DNA of 64,000 bases from Pediococcus cellicola (GTDB lineage: Bacteria > Bacillota > Bacilli > Lactobacillales > Lactobacillaceae), in contig NZ_JQBR01000009.1 of the NCBI RefSeq assembly GCF_001438655.1, positions 1-64,000 of the forward strand, read 5' to 3'. Shown piece by piece: positions 1-8,401 of the stretch (position 1 is its first letter; each line of letters begins with the position of its first letter). The position numbers were made by a program, and so were the translations under genes. Under the pieces are notes generated by a model. It was given only the letters and a program-made list of their open reading frames with translations, searched no databases and was not told the origin of the DNA.

Positions 1-206
1 TAACACTCCTTTTTGGTACTTATATTGTTTTTCCTGTACCTGACTTAGTCGATAATATTCTCCATTTCGAATTCATTTTCGCCAAGTGTAAATTAATCCA
101 TCACTCTTCAGCCCGAGAGTCTGGCATATTTTTCGGCCACTCATGCCACTGTTTAGAAGCCGGACTGTTCAAGTTTCGTTTCATAGGAATAACAATTATT
201 TGTCAT
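1..206 (-). pseudogene. Degenerate IS3-family OrfA (transposase HTH subunit), partial
   Basis: Minus-strand ATG at 206 preceded by a GGAGGTG ribosome site. The first frame gives MTNNCYSYETKLE and then stops 17 codons in. One base removed near 167/168 switches to a frame reading VRLLNSGMSGRKICQTLGLK and on to WRK, which resembles the N-terminal helix-turn-helix of IS3-type OrfA proteins. A second lesion is an in-frame TGA at 75-73 where a Trp codon is expected (WRK-stop-IRNGEYYRL). Reading then continues open to the window edge. Two independent inactivating changes mean it cannot make a working product. The rest of the element, if present, lies left of the window. Family assignment is from motif memory. 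Confidence 0.6.
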
Positions 207-309
207 AATAAAAACACCTCCGAATAAATTTTACTTTTTTCGAACGTGCTTTTATATGTTTGTATCAAATTATAACTTCAGTTCCTATAGCAATTACAAA
301 CATAATTTT

Positions 310-668
310 TTATTGTTTTTCGACATGACGTATCTCCCAACTGACTACTCCTGTTTTACGCATATAGACAGCTAGTTTTTGGCTTTTTACTGCCGTAACG
401 TAATATGCATTTTTGTCAGACCCCCCTTGAAAATTTGAAGTATCGCTAACTTTATCTTTGCTAGACAGACTTCTTAAAAAGATATATGTATGCTTATTAT
501 TAGCAACAGATTTCATTTGCTTATAATTCTTCTCTCTAATCATGCTATCCATCTTGGAATTCACTTGATTAACGGTATACATATCAGAATTTAAATATAC
601 GTATGCAACTACGCCACATACGATAATAACTAGCACTCCAAATATTGATAACCATTTTTTCTTTTCAT
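310..668 (-). pseudogene. Small membrane-anchored protein, frameshifted in an A6 tract
   Basis: A ribosome site GGAGGGG and ATG at 668 give MKRKN and then run out of frame. Adding one A to the A6 run at 660-655 gives MKRKKWLSIFGVLVIIV and joins the long frame that ends at 310. The restored product is about 118 residues: basic start, one transmembrane helix at about residues 6-25, and a polar extracellular part. Without the repair the only in-frame starts are internal (GTG at 636, no ribosome site), and an in-frame TAG sits just upstream. It could be a true mutation, a slippage-controlled gene or a homopolymer sequencing error. I do not recognise the family; it looks like a small YxeA/DUF-type exported protein. 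Confidence 0.55.
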
Positions 669-800
669 ACTCACCCCTCCACTATAACGATAACCCATTA
701 TTTAATACTATGAGCATGATTATTTTGTGAAGTTGGCTATAGTAGGTCATTTTTATTCATTTTTTCTATTAAACTTAAATTTTGTGGAAACTTTAATTAG

Positions 801-833
801 TGAATGCGAAACCAATGCTGAACGTGGTATACT
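801..833 (+). promoter_or_regulatory. Probable ldh promoter with extended -10
   Basis: The sequence TGGTATACT at 826-833 is a good extended -10 box about 37 bases before the ldh start. The matching -35 (TGCGAA at 805-810) is poor. A weak cre-like stretch (801-814, about three mismatches from consensus) overlaps it; I give that part little weight. Confidence 0.45.
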
Positions 834-842
834 AGTAGCTGA

Positions 843-1832
<990 letters not shown>

Positions 1833-1855
1833 GTTCATTTAATCCTTAAATGACG

Positions 1856-1899
1856 AATCGATCATTTACGAAATCCAATTCGTAGATGGTCGATTTTTT
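1856..1899 (+). terminator. Rho-independent terminator of ldh
   Basis: A 17-bp stem with two G-U pairs (AATCGATCATTTACGAA against TTCGTAGATGGTCGATT) and a 6-nt loop, followed by TTTTTA. Confidence 0.9.
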
Positions 1900-1986
1900 A
1901 TTAACTCATATTTATAGAAGCATTGCGATTTCCTAATTTTTGCAGTATCTTAAATTATAATATCAAAACGTTTAAGGAGAATCACA

Positions 1987-3378
1987 ATGACACATCACAC
2001 TCACCACTTTGGCCGAATCTTAGGAATTATTGCCCTACTATTCGTCCTCGCGTACGGGATTGGCACCTACCATTTTTCTCATAATGAACGATTCCTGCCC
2101 AACACAAAAGTGGCAAATATTCAAATTGGGAATCAGTCACTGAGTCAGGCCAAAAAAACAATTAACACTCACCTTTTGCAAAAGGACTTCGTAATTAAAG
2201 AAAAGGGTCGCACGTTGACTTCTTTTAACCTTCGGAGTGTGAATTTAAAATTAAATTCTCTCACGCCTTTAAAAAGGATTCTTCAAAACCAAAACCCATT
2301 TACGTGGCCACTATCCTTTATTCATAGTGCACAAGCAAGTCATTCTTCCACTTTGAACCTTTCTCAGAATGATCAAAAGCTTAGCCAAATCGTATCCAAA
2401 CACGTTGCCCGCCTAAATCGTCATCGGGCTGCAGGAAAAAGTGCGCGTTTAACAGTTGCAGCTGGGCATGTTAAGCTCGTACGGGCTAGCCAGGGAAATC
2501 GAATTGATCCGAAAAAATTAACACAACAGTTGAAAAAATCTTTATCACTTGGTCAAACAGCTTTGACGCTCACAAGTGCGACTTATCTGAGTCATCATTC
2601 TTCCAAAAACACGGCAGCACAGCGAGCAGCCACCCAAGCAACGGCTATTTTAAGCGAAAAAGCTATCTATAATATTGCTGGGTATCATTTTAGAATTCCC
2701 AAAAAGACCATTGCCAATTGGTTAACCTATCAAAACCAGCAACTTTCTTTAGACCCCACTCAGGTACAAGTCTATGTTTCTAAGCTGAATGCCAAGTATA
2801 AAACGTACGGTAAACCCAAGACCTTCACGAGCACTTTGCGAGGTAAAGTGACTGTAAATGGTGGCCTATTTGGATGGAGTTTCCGCATTACCGATGAAAG
2901 TGCAGCTTTAAGTGCAGCCATTTTGAGTGGGAAAGACTTTACCCGTCAACCATTGACTCAAGGTACCGGTTATAATACCAATAAACAGATTTTAGGAAAT
3001 ACCTACGTTGAGGTTGATAAAAAAAATCAAAAAATGTTCATTTATAAAAAAGGTAAATTAGTCTTAAAAACAAACGTCGTCACGGGTCTGCCTCCTAAGC
3101 AAACTACGACAACCGGTGTCTGGTCCGTTTGGGCAAAGAAACGCCACTCCACACTCCGGGGTAAAGAGGCCGATGGTAGTGCATACGCTTCAAAAGTTAG
3201 TTATTGGATGCCCATCGATGATACAGGAATTGGTATTCATGACGCTTCCTGGCAACCAACCTTTGGTGGTGATTGGTATAAAACTCACGGCTCCAACGGC
3301 TGTGTAAATACGCCGCCATCTGTGATGCCACGGGTATACAAGTTAGTTGCCTTAGGAACACCCGTGATCGTTTTTTAA
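1987..3378 (+). CDS. L,D-transpeptidase (YkuD) with peptidoglycan-binding region
   Basis: Predicted wall enzyme that forms 3-3 crosslinks or attaches proteins to peptidoglycan. The 463-residue product has a single N-terminal transmembrane segment (about 9-26), a long extracytoplasmic region (about 35-320) of the type that usually precedes YkuD in Gram-positives, and a C-terminal YkuD domain (about 335-463). The conserved His is in GIHDASW and the nucleophilic Cys (about 439) in HGSNGCVNTPP. AAGGAG lies just before the ATG, and a TATAAT at about 1955 could be the -10. Monocistronic between two terminators. Substrate specificity cannot be read from the sequence. Confidence 0.88.
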   Translation: MTHHTHHFGRILGIIALLFVLAYGIGTYHFSHNERFLPNTKVANIQIGNQSLSQAKKTINTHLLQKDFVIKEKGRTLTSFNLRSVNLKLNSLTPLKRILQNQNPFTWPLSFIHSAQASHSSTLNLSQNDQKLSQIVSKHVARLNRHRAAGKSARLTVAAGHVKLVRASQGNRIDPKKLTQQLKKSLSLGQTALTLTSATYLSHHSSKNTAAQRAATQATAILSEKAIYNIAGYHFRIPKKTIANWLTYQNQQLSLDPTQVQVYVSKLNAKYKTYGKPKTFTSTLRGKVTVNGGLFGWSFRITDESAALSAAILSGKDFTRQPLTQGTGYNTNKQILGNTYVEVDKKNQKMFIYKKGKLVLKTNVVTGLPPKQTTTTGVWSVWAKKRHSTLRGKEADGSAYASKVSYWMPIDDTGIGIHDASWQPTFGGDWYKTHGSNGCVNTPPSVMPRVYKLVALGTPVIVF

Positions 3379-3386
3379 AAAAAACT

Positions 3387-3441
3387 AAAAAGAGTGTGAT
3401 AAAATAATGAGAAACTTTTATTATCTTATCGCACTCTTTTT
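3387..3441 (+). terminator. Terminator after the L,D-transpeptidase
   Basis: A 14-bp stem, AAAGAGTGTGATAA against TTATCGCACTCTTT (one G-U), followed by TTTTT. The A-rich left flank lets it work in both directions. Confidence 0.85.
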
Positions 3442-3497
3442 GAAAACATGCTATCATTAAGGCTGTGAAGATTACTATTCAGTTGGAGGGATGTTAT

Positions 3498-4145
3498 ATG
3501 CTCTTAAAATCACTTGTTAAACCCAAAGAACGTTTGACCACTGTGAGAGAGGACGCTACTTTGGAAGAAGCGTTACAAATTCTTGAGGATTCAGGCTTTC
3601 GCTGTGTGCCAATATTAGATGAAACTGGTCAATTATTCCGTGGAAACATTTACAAAATGCATATTTATCGTCATAAGTCTCGAGGTGGCGATATGAGCCT
3701 TCCTGTGACTACCTTATTAAAGAATGCGACCAAATTTATTTCGGTAAACGCAGCGTTCTTTAATGTCTTCTTTTCAATCAAAGACTTACCGTACATTACA
3801 GTTTTGGATGACAATAATCATTTTTATGGGATTTTGACCCATGCACGTTTACTAGATATGCTTTCTCAATCTTGGAATGTGAATGTCGGCAGTTATGTGC
3901 TAACGGTCGTTTCAAGTGGCGAACGTGGCGATTTAGCTTCAATGGCTAAGATTATCACTAAGTACACCTCGATTGCCAGTGTCATGTCCTTAGATGCTCA
4001 AGGTGGCGAATTAGTTCACCGAACACTCTTTACGTTGCCATCTGATGTTGGCAAGAAAAAATTAGACCGTATTGTGGATAATCTAGAACGTAAAGAATTC
4101 CGGGTACCCGAAATTGAAGATTTACAGTCCTACGATCGTATTTAA
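3498..4145 (+). CDS. CBS-domain protein, probable c-di-AMP-binding CbpA type
   Basis: A 215-residue cytoplasmic protein starting at ATG 3498, seven bases after GGAGGG; an upstream in-frame start lacks a ribosome site. It has two CBS motifs (about residues 7-60 and 70-130) with the typical VPILDETG and LDDNNHFYGILT turns, then a C-terminal ACT-like half (about 135-212) beginning VGSYVLTVVSS. This architecture is the one I remember being called cyclic-di-AMP-binding CbpA in Lactobacillales; ligand binding is inference. Such proteins usually sense adenine nucleotides and link to potassium and osmotic control. Sequence alone cannot fix the ligand. Confidence 0.75.
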   Translation: MLLKSLVKPKERLTTVREDATLEEALQILEDSGFRCVPILDETGQLFRGNIYKMHIYRHKSRGGDMSLPVTTLLKNATKFISVNAAFFNVFFSIKDLPYITVLDDNNHFYGILTHARLLDMLSQSWNVNVGSYVLTVVSSGERGDLASMAKIITKYTSIASVMSLDAQGGELVHRTLFTLPSDVGKKKLDRIVDNLERKEFRVPEIEDLQSYDRI

Positions 4146-4339
4146 AATTCGTGATAAAAAAACGAAAAAAAAGGTACTTTTCTTCAAGCATGCGACGCTC
4201 GACTTAAAACACTAAAGCAATAAGTTGCTATGGCAACCCAGAAAACCGATAGAGTCTTTTTTTACATCGTCTGGTTTTCGTAGCCAAGTGGATAAGTTAG
4301 CCTTTTTGATCCAATTTGCCTATTCAAGTTCAGATACAG
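4146..4339. other. Intergenic stretch without a recognisable gene
   Basis: Lies between the CBS gene and the convergent queT. It is A/T rich with a 7-bp inverted repeat (GAAAACC / GGTTTTC, about 4239-4277) and several T runs. No ORF has a ribosome site. It could hold a 3' UTR structure; nothing firmer can be said. Confidence 0.3.
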
Positions 4340-4371
4340 AAAGAGACTGGAAAATTCCAGTCTCTTTTTTG
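4340..4371. terminator. Bidirectional terminator between the CBS gene and queT
   Basis: Perfect 11-bp stem AGAGACTGGAA / TTCCAGTCTCT with a 2-nt centre, T6 on the plus side and A-rich sequence on the other. Confidence 0.85.
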
Positions 4372-4377
4372 TGCAAA

Positions 4378-4884
4378 TTAATTTTCGATACGCTGATTGA
4401 AGTGTACGAATCGGTCTAAGTAATACATAATGGGTGCCGTAATAGTCATGATGATCAGCTCAGAAACGGCCGTTGTGAAGTATGTCCACCAAAATGGTAG
4501 ATTCAGTGTTAACTTGAGTTCTAGAGCTACCAAACACATTGAAACTGTAAACAAGACCGTATTTAGGGCCATTTTTTGCCACATCTTTGGTAGCCGAGGG
4601 CTAACATACCCCACGATTAGCAAGGCCAATAATGTTTGTCCAGTTCCAAAGATAACATTTGGAATCGAGTTTCCAGGACCGAATGCATTGAACAACAACA
4701 CACCAGCCGTAATGCCCCAAATATACTTCTTGTTAAAAACCACCAAATGATTGAGTCCTTCGGAAATTCGAAATTGAATGGCACCTGACGCCAAATTTAA
4801 AATACCAACTAATAACGATAGTACGATGTACAAAGCTGCCACCATGGCATTAATAATCCAGGATTTCGTCTGATGATTAGTCAT
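4378..4884 (-). CDS. queT: QueT-type queuosine-precursor transporter (ECF S component)
   Basis: A 168-residue integral membrane protein with about five or six hydrophobic helices. It shows the QueT pattern: SGAIQFRISEGLNHL in the first third and a conserved LFNAFGPGNSIPNVIFGT stretch in the middle. It would act as the substrate-binding S component with a shared ECF energising module, importing preQ1 or a related queuosine precursor. The preQ1-I riboswitch directly upstream strongly supports the assignment. The ATG at 4884 follows the riboswitch/ribosome-site stretch AAGGAGG at normal spacing. ECF module genes are not in this window. Confidence 0.9.
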   Translation of the reverse strand: MTNHQTKSWIINAMVAALYIVLSLLVGILNLASGAIQFRISEGLNHLVVFNKKYIWGITAGVLLFNAFGPGNSIPNVIFGTGQTLLALLIVGYVSPRLPKMWQKMALNTVLFTVSMCLVALELKLTLNLPFWWTYFTTAVSELIIMTITAPIMYYLDRFVHFNQRIEN

Positions 4885-4892
4885 TAGAAATA

Positions 4893-4935
4893 CCTCCTTA
4901 GTTTTTTTGTGTGGGATAATTGCGAACCACGAACC
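4893..4935 (-). promoter_or_regulatory. preQ1-I riboswitch upstream of queT
   Basis: Read on the minus strand the leader has GGTTCGTGGTTCG, an AAT-rich loop, ATCCCACAC and then an A-rich tract into CTAAGGAGG. This matches the preQ1 class I layout: a short GTGG/CCAC P1 stem, an A-rich segment that packs against it, and a 3' CTAAGG that forms the pseudoknot and includes the ribosome site. That arrangement implies translational control: preQ1 would hide the ribosome site and turn off queT. Confidence 0.88.
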
Positions 4936-4978
4936 TTTTTATGATATCATAAAATCATCCATAATTCAGGAGGCTTTT

Positions 4979-5467
4979 ATGAAAAATACACTGATTATCC
5001 GCCCTTTAGCACCCCAGGACGCTGAAACATTATATAAAATGGAAAATGAAATCTGGAATCATAACAATACGCCCGTTGACATTTATTACCCCGATGCCCA
5101 ATCTTACTTAAAAGATCACTCCGCTAAAGACACCATTGTGGCTTTGATTAACCAATTGCCAGTAGGATCAATTGATTTTCATCCCGCTACTTCTAAAACA
5201 GCCTCAAAATACACTTGGACCTTTGGAATTGGAGTTACCCAAAAATACCAATCAGCTGGTGTGGGTGGTCAATTGCTTGAACACCTTAAACAATTAGCTA
5301 AGGAAGCTGGCGTTCACAAACTTCATTTGCGGGTTTTGGCAACCAATCCTCGTGCCATTCAGTTTTATAAAAAACACGGCTTCGAAATTGAAGGAATTCT
5401 GAAGGACGAATTTTTCCTAGCAGGCATGTTTGTAGCAGATTATCAAATGGCTTACTTTTTAAAGTGA
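4979..5467 (+). CDS. GNAT-family N-acetyltransferase
   Basis: A 162-residue protein starting at ATG 4979 with AGGAGG six bases upstream; the longer reading from 4907 runs through the divergent promoter/riboswitch zone and is unlikely. It has a GNAT fold with the acetyl-CoA loop at about residues 88-102 (GVTQKYQSAGVGGQLLEHL) and the C-terminal motif LRVLATNPRAIQFYKKHGFE, with family-like FEIEGIL. Substrate unknown: a RimJ/RimL-like or small-molecule acetyltransferase is possible. Its last 16 bases overlap the end of the convergent DUF488 gene. Confidence 0.85.
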   Translation: MKNTLIIRPLAPQDAETLYKMENEIWNHNNTPVDIYYPDAQSYLKDHSAKDTIVALINQLPVGSIDFHPATSKTASKYTWTFGIGVTQKYQSAGVGGQLLEHLKQLAKEAGVHKLHLRVLATNPRAIQFYKKHGFEIEGILKDEFFLAGMFVADYQMAYFLK

Positions 5468-5817
5468 GCTTCAACATATGCTTTTAAAACAACTGCCTGA
5501 TTATGTGTTTCATCCTTCGCGCCAAATAGAAAAATGACGTTCTGTGTTGTTAATTGAGCCTGGATTTGTGTGACAAACTGGGGCGTAAATGAATTCTCAT
5601 TTAACTCGGCTTGATATTTTTTTTCAAATTCTAGAAACTTTTGGGGATCATGGTTAAACCACTTTCGAAGGTCGGTACTTGGTCCTATTTCTTTTGCCCA
5701 CCAATCTAACTTTGCGTTAACTTTAGAAATACCTCGTGGCCAAAGACGGTCCACTAAGACCCGGTAGCCGGACTCATCAACCGGTTTGGTATAAATACGT
5801 GCCAACTTAATTTCCAT
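5452..5817 (-). CDS. DUF488 (YeaO-like) family protein
   Basis: A 121-residue soluble protein with the family signatures RVLVDRLWPRGISK near the start, LDWWAKEIGPSTDLRKWFNHDP in the middle and LLFGAKDETHNQAVVL-type residues near the end. The biochemical function is not established; members are small conserved bacterial proteins. It overlaps the 3' end of the GNAT gene tail-to-tail with no terminator between, so the two transcripts would be complementary at their ends. The ATG at 5817 follows GGAAAGGAAGC. Confidence 0.8.
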   Translation of the reverse strand: MEIKLARIYTKPVDESGYRVLVDRLWPRGISKVNAKLDWWAKEIGPSTDLRKWFNHDPQKFLEFEKKYQAELNENSFTPQFVTQIQAQLTTQNVIFLFGAKDETHNQAVVLKAYVEAHFKK

Positions 5818-5849
5818 AATTGCTTCCTTTCCAATAAAAAAGTTGAACT

Positions 5850-5888
5850 AAAAAGGCTAGCTGCCACGTAACAGGCGCTAACCTTTTT
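5850..5888 (-). terminator. Terminator after mazF
   Basis: Imperfect stem AAAAAGG-TAGC against GCTAACCTTTTT with T/A tracts on both sides. It closes the acpS-alr-mazEF unit. Confidence 0.7.
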
Positions 5889-5915
5889 CTCTATGTGTAA
5901 TCGTTCAAACCTTTT

Positions 5916-6287
5916 TTATGTATGACGCACATTGTCTGCCAGACCCACACTTACCTTCAGTGCCGTGTCAACCTCACGCATTTTATCCGGCGCAAGTTGC
6001 CCAACCTGGTCCTTAAGTCGCTGTTTGTCAATTGTTCGAATTTGTTCCAATAAAATCACTGAATTTCGTTCTACGCCCGTCTCTGCAGCTGTAATCCCAA
6101 CATGGGTTGGCATCTTTGGTTTTTGAATTTTAGCAGTAATAGCTGCCACAATCACGGTCGGACTATAGTGATTACCAATATTATTTTGAATAATTAAAAC
6201 AGGGCGCATACCACCCTGTTCCGACCCAACTACAGGAGACAAGTCTGCATAAAAAATGTCGCCACGTTTAATATTGGCCTCACTCAT
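5916..6287 (-). CDS. mazF: MazF/PemK-type endoribonuclease toxin
   Basis: Sequence-specific mRNA interferase of a type II toxin-antitoxin pair. The 123-residue product begins [21 protein letters not shown], the classic MazF start, followed by RPVLIIQNN and a conserved VGLADNVR-type end; the catalytic Arg (GGMRPVL) and Thr (AITAKIQ) are in place. I prefer the ATG at 6287, eight bases after GGGGTGA; a GTG at 6299 is also in frame. The candidate antitoxin gene lies immediately upstream, and alr and acpS precede them, an arrangement common in Firmicutes. Confidence 0.9.
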   Translation of the reverse strand: MSEANIKRGDIFYADLSPVVGSEQGGMRPVLIIQNNIGNHYSPTVIVAAITAKIQKPKMPTHVGITAAETGVERNSVILLEQIRTIDKQRLKDQVGQLAPDKMREVDTALKVSVGLADNVRHT

Positions 6288-6311
6288 TGCAACTGTCACC
6301 CCTATATTTAA

Positions 6312-6578
6312 TTAACTCTCTAAAAATTCATTGTAGCATTCATCATCACAAGCCTGAAACTCATGCACAATCTGCTCATTTAAGCTAGCCATTGTCGCAT
6401 ATCCTTCAATAAGTGATTGAACGCGGTCAAATTGATGATCCGTAAAATAAGTTTCGACAACATCATCAGAAACTGAATCTTGACTAACGCCAAACAAGTC
6501 ACAATAAGCTTGCAAATGGCTTATATTAAGGCCTTTATTCTTATCCGTACTCAATTGATTCTGCTGTTTAATTTCCAT
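6312..6578 (-). CDS. Candidate MazE-type antitoxin
   Basis: An 88-residue acidic protein ending 24 bases before the mazF ATG (12 before the upstream GTG). It has no clear ribbon-helix-helix or AbrB motif that I can name; the C-terminal half (EGYATMASLNEQIVHEFQAC) is acidic and may be the part that binds toxin. Position and size are the main support. The ATG at 6578 is preferred (GGGAG eight bases upstream) over a TTG six bases earlier. Lactobacillus antitoxins at this locus diverge much more than the toxin, so weak similarity is expected. Confidence 0.65.
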   Translation of the reverse strand: MEIKQQNQLSTDKNKGLNISHLQAYCDLFGVSQDSVSDDVVETYFTDHQFDRVQSLIEGYATMASLNEQIVHEFQACDDECYNEFLES

Positions 6579-6652
6579 GATCAAAACTCCCGTCGCTATT
6601 CATGAATTACCATTACTATATCACGTTTTCGTACTAAATGGTAATAAATTTA

Positions 6653-7780
6653 TTAAGCTTTTTGATCATGCAAGTAGTTTCGTGGAATACGTGATGAAAA
6701 GCCACAGGCAATTTCATAACTGATTGTCTGCGCAGCTTCTGCAACATCAACCATCGTAATGGCATTTTGTCCACTTTTGCCAACCAAAACCACTTTGGTC
6801 CCCACCGGATATGATTGTGGCAAACGAATCATTAATTGGTCCATACAGATTCTTCCAACAATTTCACAATAGTTACCATCTACCAAAACATGAAAGCCCT
6901 GCAACCGTCGAGGATAGCCATCTGCATATCCAATTGGCACGGTCCCAATCCATTCGTCATTTTCAGCAGTATACGTAGCACCATAGCCCACTGAACGCCC
7001 TTTTTTTAGCTCTTTCACAAAAACTAATGCCGACTCTAAAGTCAGGGCCGGGCTTAAGGGGTAAGGTGCAGATAACACGCGTCCTGATGGATTCATACCA
7101 TAAAGCGCTATGCCAAATCGTATCATGTTTCCCCCGCATGCTTTATGCCACAGACTGGTTGCCGAATTTGCCACATGAACGTAGCGCGGCTTTTGCTTTA
7201 AAACGGCCATAAACGCTTTAAACCGGTTCACTTGCGTCTGAAAGTACGTTTGATCCAACTCGTCTGCCGTCGCAAAATGTGTAAAAATTCCTTCGAATTC
7301 AAACTGCAGCTTGTGCTGAATTAAAAAAGCTTCTACGCGTTCTAATTCTGCAGGTTCCTGAAGCCCAATTCTACCCATTCCCGTATCCAGGGCGAGATGG
7401 ACGCGTACTTTTTGACCATCCTGTAAAAATTCGTCGGCTTTTTCTAGCCATTGCTGACTCCCCACAGCCACCGAAATGTGTTGGTCTGCAAGTAATGGTG
7501 CGTATTGAGGTGCCACAATACCCAGAATTAAAATGGGCTGTGTAAAACCCGCTTCACGCAGGGCTAATGCTTCGTCCAAGATGGCCACACAAAACCCGGT
7601 TGCCCCGGCCTCCAGTGCGTAGCGTGCCACGTGAAGTAAACCATGACCATAACCGTTGGCCTTAATCACCGCAAATAAATCCGTTCCCGATTGCATACGT
7701 AGTCGTTCTTGCTGAATATTTTGTCGAATAGCTTGTGCATCCACTTGAATTATAGTTGGTCGATGAATCCCTGCGTTCAT
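6653..7780 (-). CDS. alr: Alanine racemase
   Basis: PLP enzyme interconverting L- and D-alanine, supplying D-Ala for peptidoglycan and teichoic acid. The 375-residue product shows the PLP lysine motif [11 protein letters not shown] (Lys about 40), the catalytic Tyr region RSVGYGATY, and [11 protein letters not shown] near the C terminus, at full family length. It follows acpS by 7 bases and precedes mazEF, so one transcript is likely. Cytoplasmic. Confidence 0.95.
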   Translation of the reverse strand: MNAGIHRPTIIQVDAQAIRQNIQQERLRMQSGTDLFAVIKANGYGHGLLHVARYALEAGATGFCVAILDEALALREAGFTQPILILGIVAPQYAPLLADQHISVAVGSQQWLEKADEFLQDGQKVRVHLALDTGMGRIGLQEPAELERVEAFLIQHKLQFEFEGIFTHFATADELDQTYFQTQVNRFKAFMAVLKQKPRYVHVANSATSLWHKACGGNMIRFGIALYGMNPSGRVLSAPYPLSPALTLESALVFVKELKKGRSVGYGATYTAENDEWIGTVPIGYADGYPRRLQGFHVLVDGNYCEIVGRICMDQLMIRLPQSYPVGTKVVLVGKSGQNAITMVDVAEAAQTISYEIACGFSSRIPRNYLHDQKA

Positions 7781-7787
7781 AAAAATA

Positions 7788-8147
7788 TTATCCTTCCTGT
7801 TCTAAAATAACTTGTGTCATGACAAATTGACTCGTGTGCGATATAGAAACGTGCGCTATCCCAGTAAACGGCTGCTTTCTAACGACAGGTTTTCCGGACG
7901 GCTCATCAAGGATTTCAATATCTTGAAATCCTATCTGTGTGCCTAACCCAGTGCCATACGCTTTACTGTACGCTTCCTTAGCCGAAAACCGGCCCGCTAA
8001 AAATTCTGCGGCACGCCTCTGCGTTAGCTTTTGATAGACTGCACGTTCTTTTTCAGTTAAAACCCGTTGTGCAAACTTAGGTAAGCGCGCTTGGATTTTA
8101 AAGACACGATCAATTTCAGTAAGATCAATTCCCATTCCATAAATCAT
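7788..8147 (-). CDS. acpS: Holo-[acyl-carrier-protein] synthase
   Basis: Transfers the phosphopantetheine arm from CoA to acyl carrier protein for fatty acid synthesis. The 119-residue product has both magnesium-site motifs: [12 protein letters not shown] (Asp near residue 7) and [16 protein letters not shown] (Glu about 58). First gene of the acpS-alr-mazEF unit. A ribosome site TTGGAGATG precedes the ATG at 8147. Normal length. Confidence 0.93.
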   Translation of the reverse strand: MIYGMGIDLTEIDRVFKIQARLPKFAQRVLTEKERAVYQKLTQRRAAEFLAGRFSAKEAYSKAYGTGLGTQIGFQDIEILDEPSGKPVVRKQPFTGIAHVSISHTSQFVMTQVILEQEG

Positions 8148-8176
8148 AGACTCATCTCCAAGTTAAGTTACCCTCA

Positions 8177-8222
8177 TTCTATCAGATTTAAATTAGACGT
8201 TGGTCAATTTTTATTTATTGAC
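8177..8222 (-). promoter_or_regulatory. Possible acpS promoter with overlapping inverted repeat
   Basis: On the minus strand a good -35 (TTGACC, about 8205-8200) lies upstream of a TGATAGAAT stretch. The -35 is one arm of an inverted repeat, GTCAAT at 8203-8208 and ATTGAC at 8217-8222 with 8 bases between. The spacing to the -10 is not ideal. Confidence 0.35.
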
Positions 8223-8318
8223 GTAATGACATCATCCTTTCAAGTGTAGAACGTACTCTAAAGAAAGTAAACTTCATCTTTCTCAATGCAAAGTGAAATC
8301 CATTCACATTATTAAACC

Positions 8319-8372
8319 AAAAAATGCGAGTCCCTCAAACTCATTTATTGAGTTGCGGGACCCGCATTTTTG
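8319..8372 (-). terminator. Terminator of cshA
   Basis: Long stem AAAAATGCGAGTCCCTCAAACTC against GAGTTGCGGGACCCGCATTTTT with small mismatches and a 7-nt loop. T-rich at both ends, so probably bidirectional. Confidence 0.85.
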
Positions 8373-8401
8373 ACTTACTAATTCAATTTCAACTTAACTG
8401 A

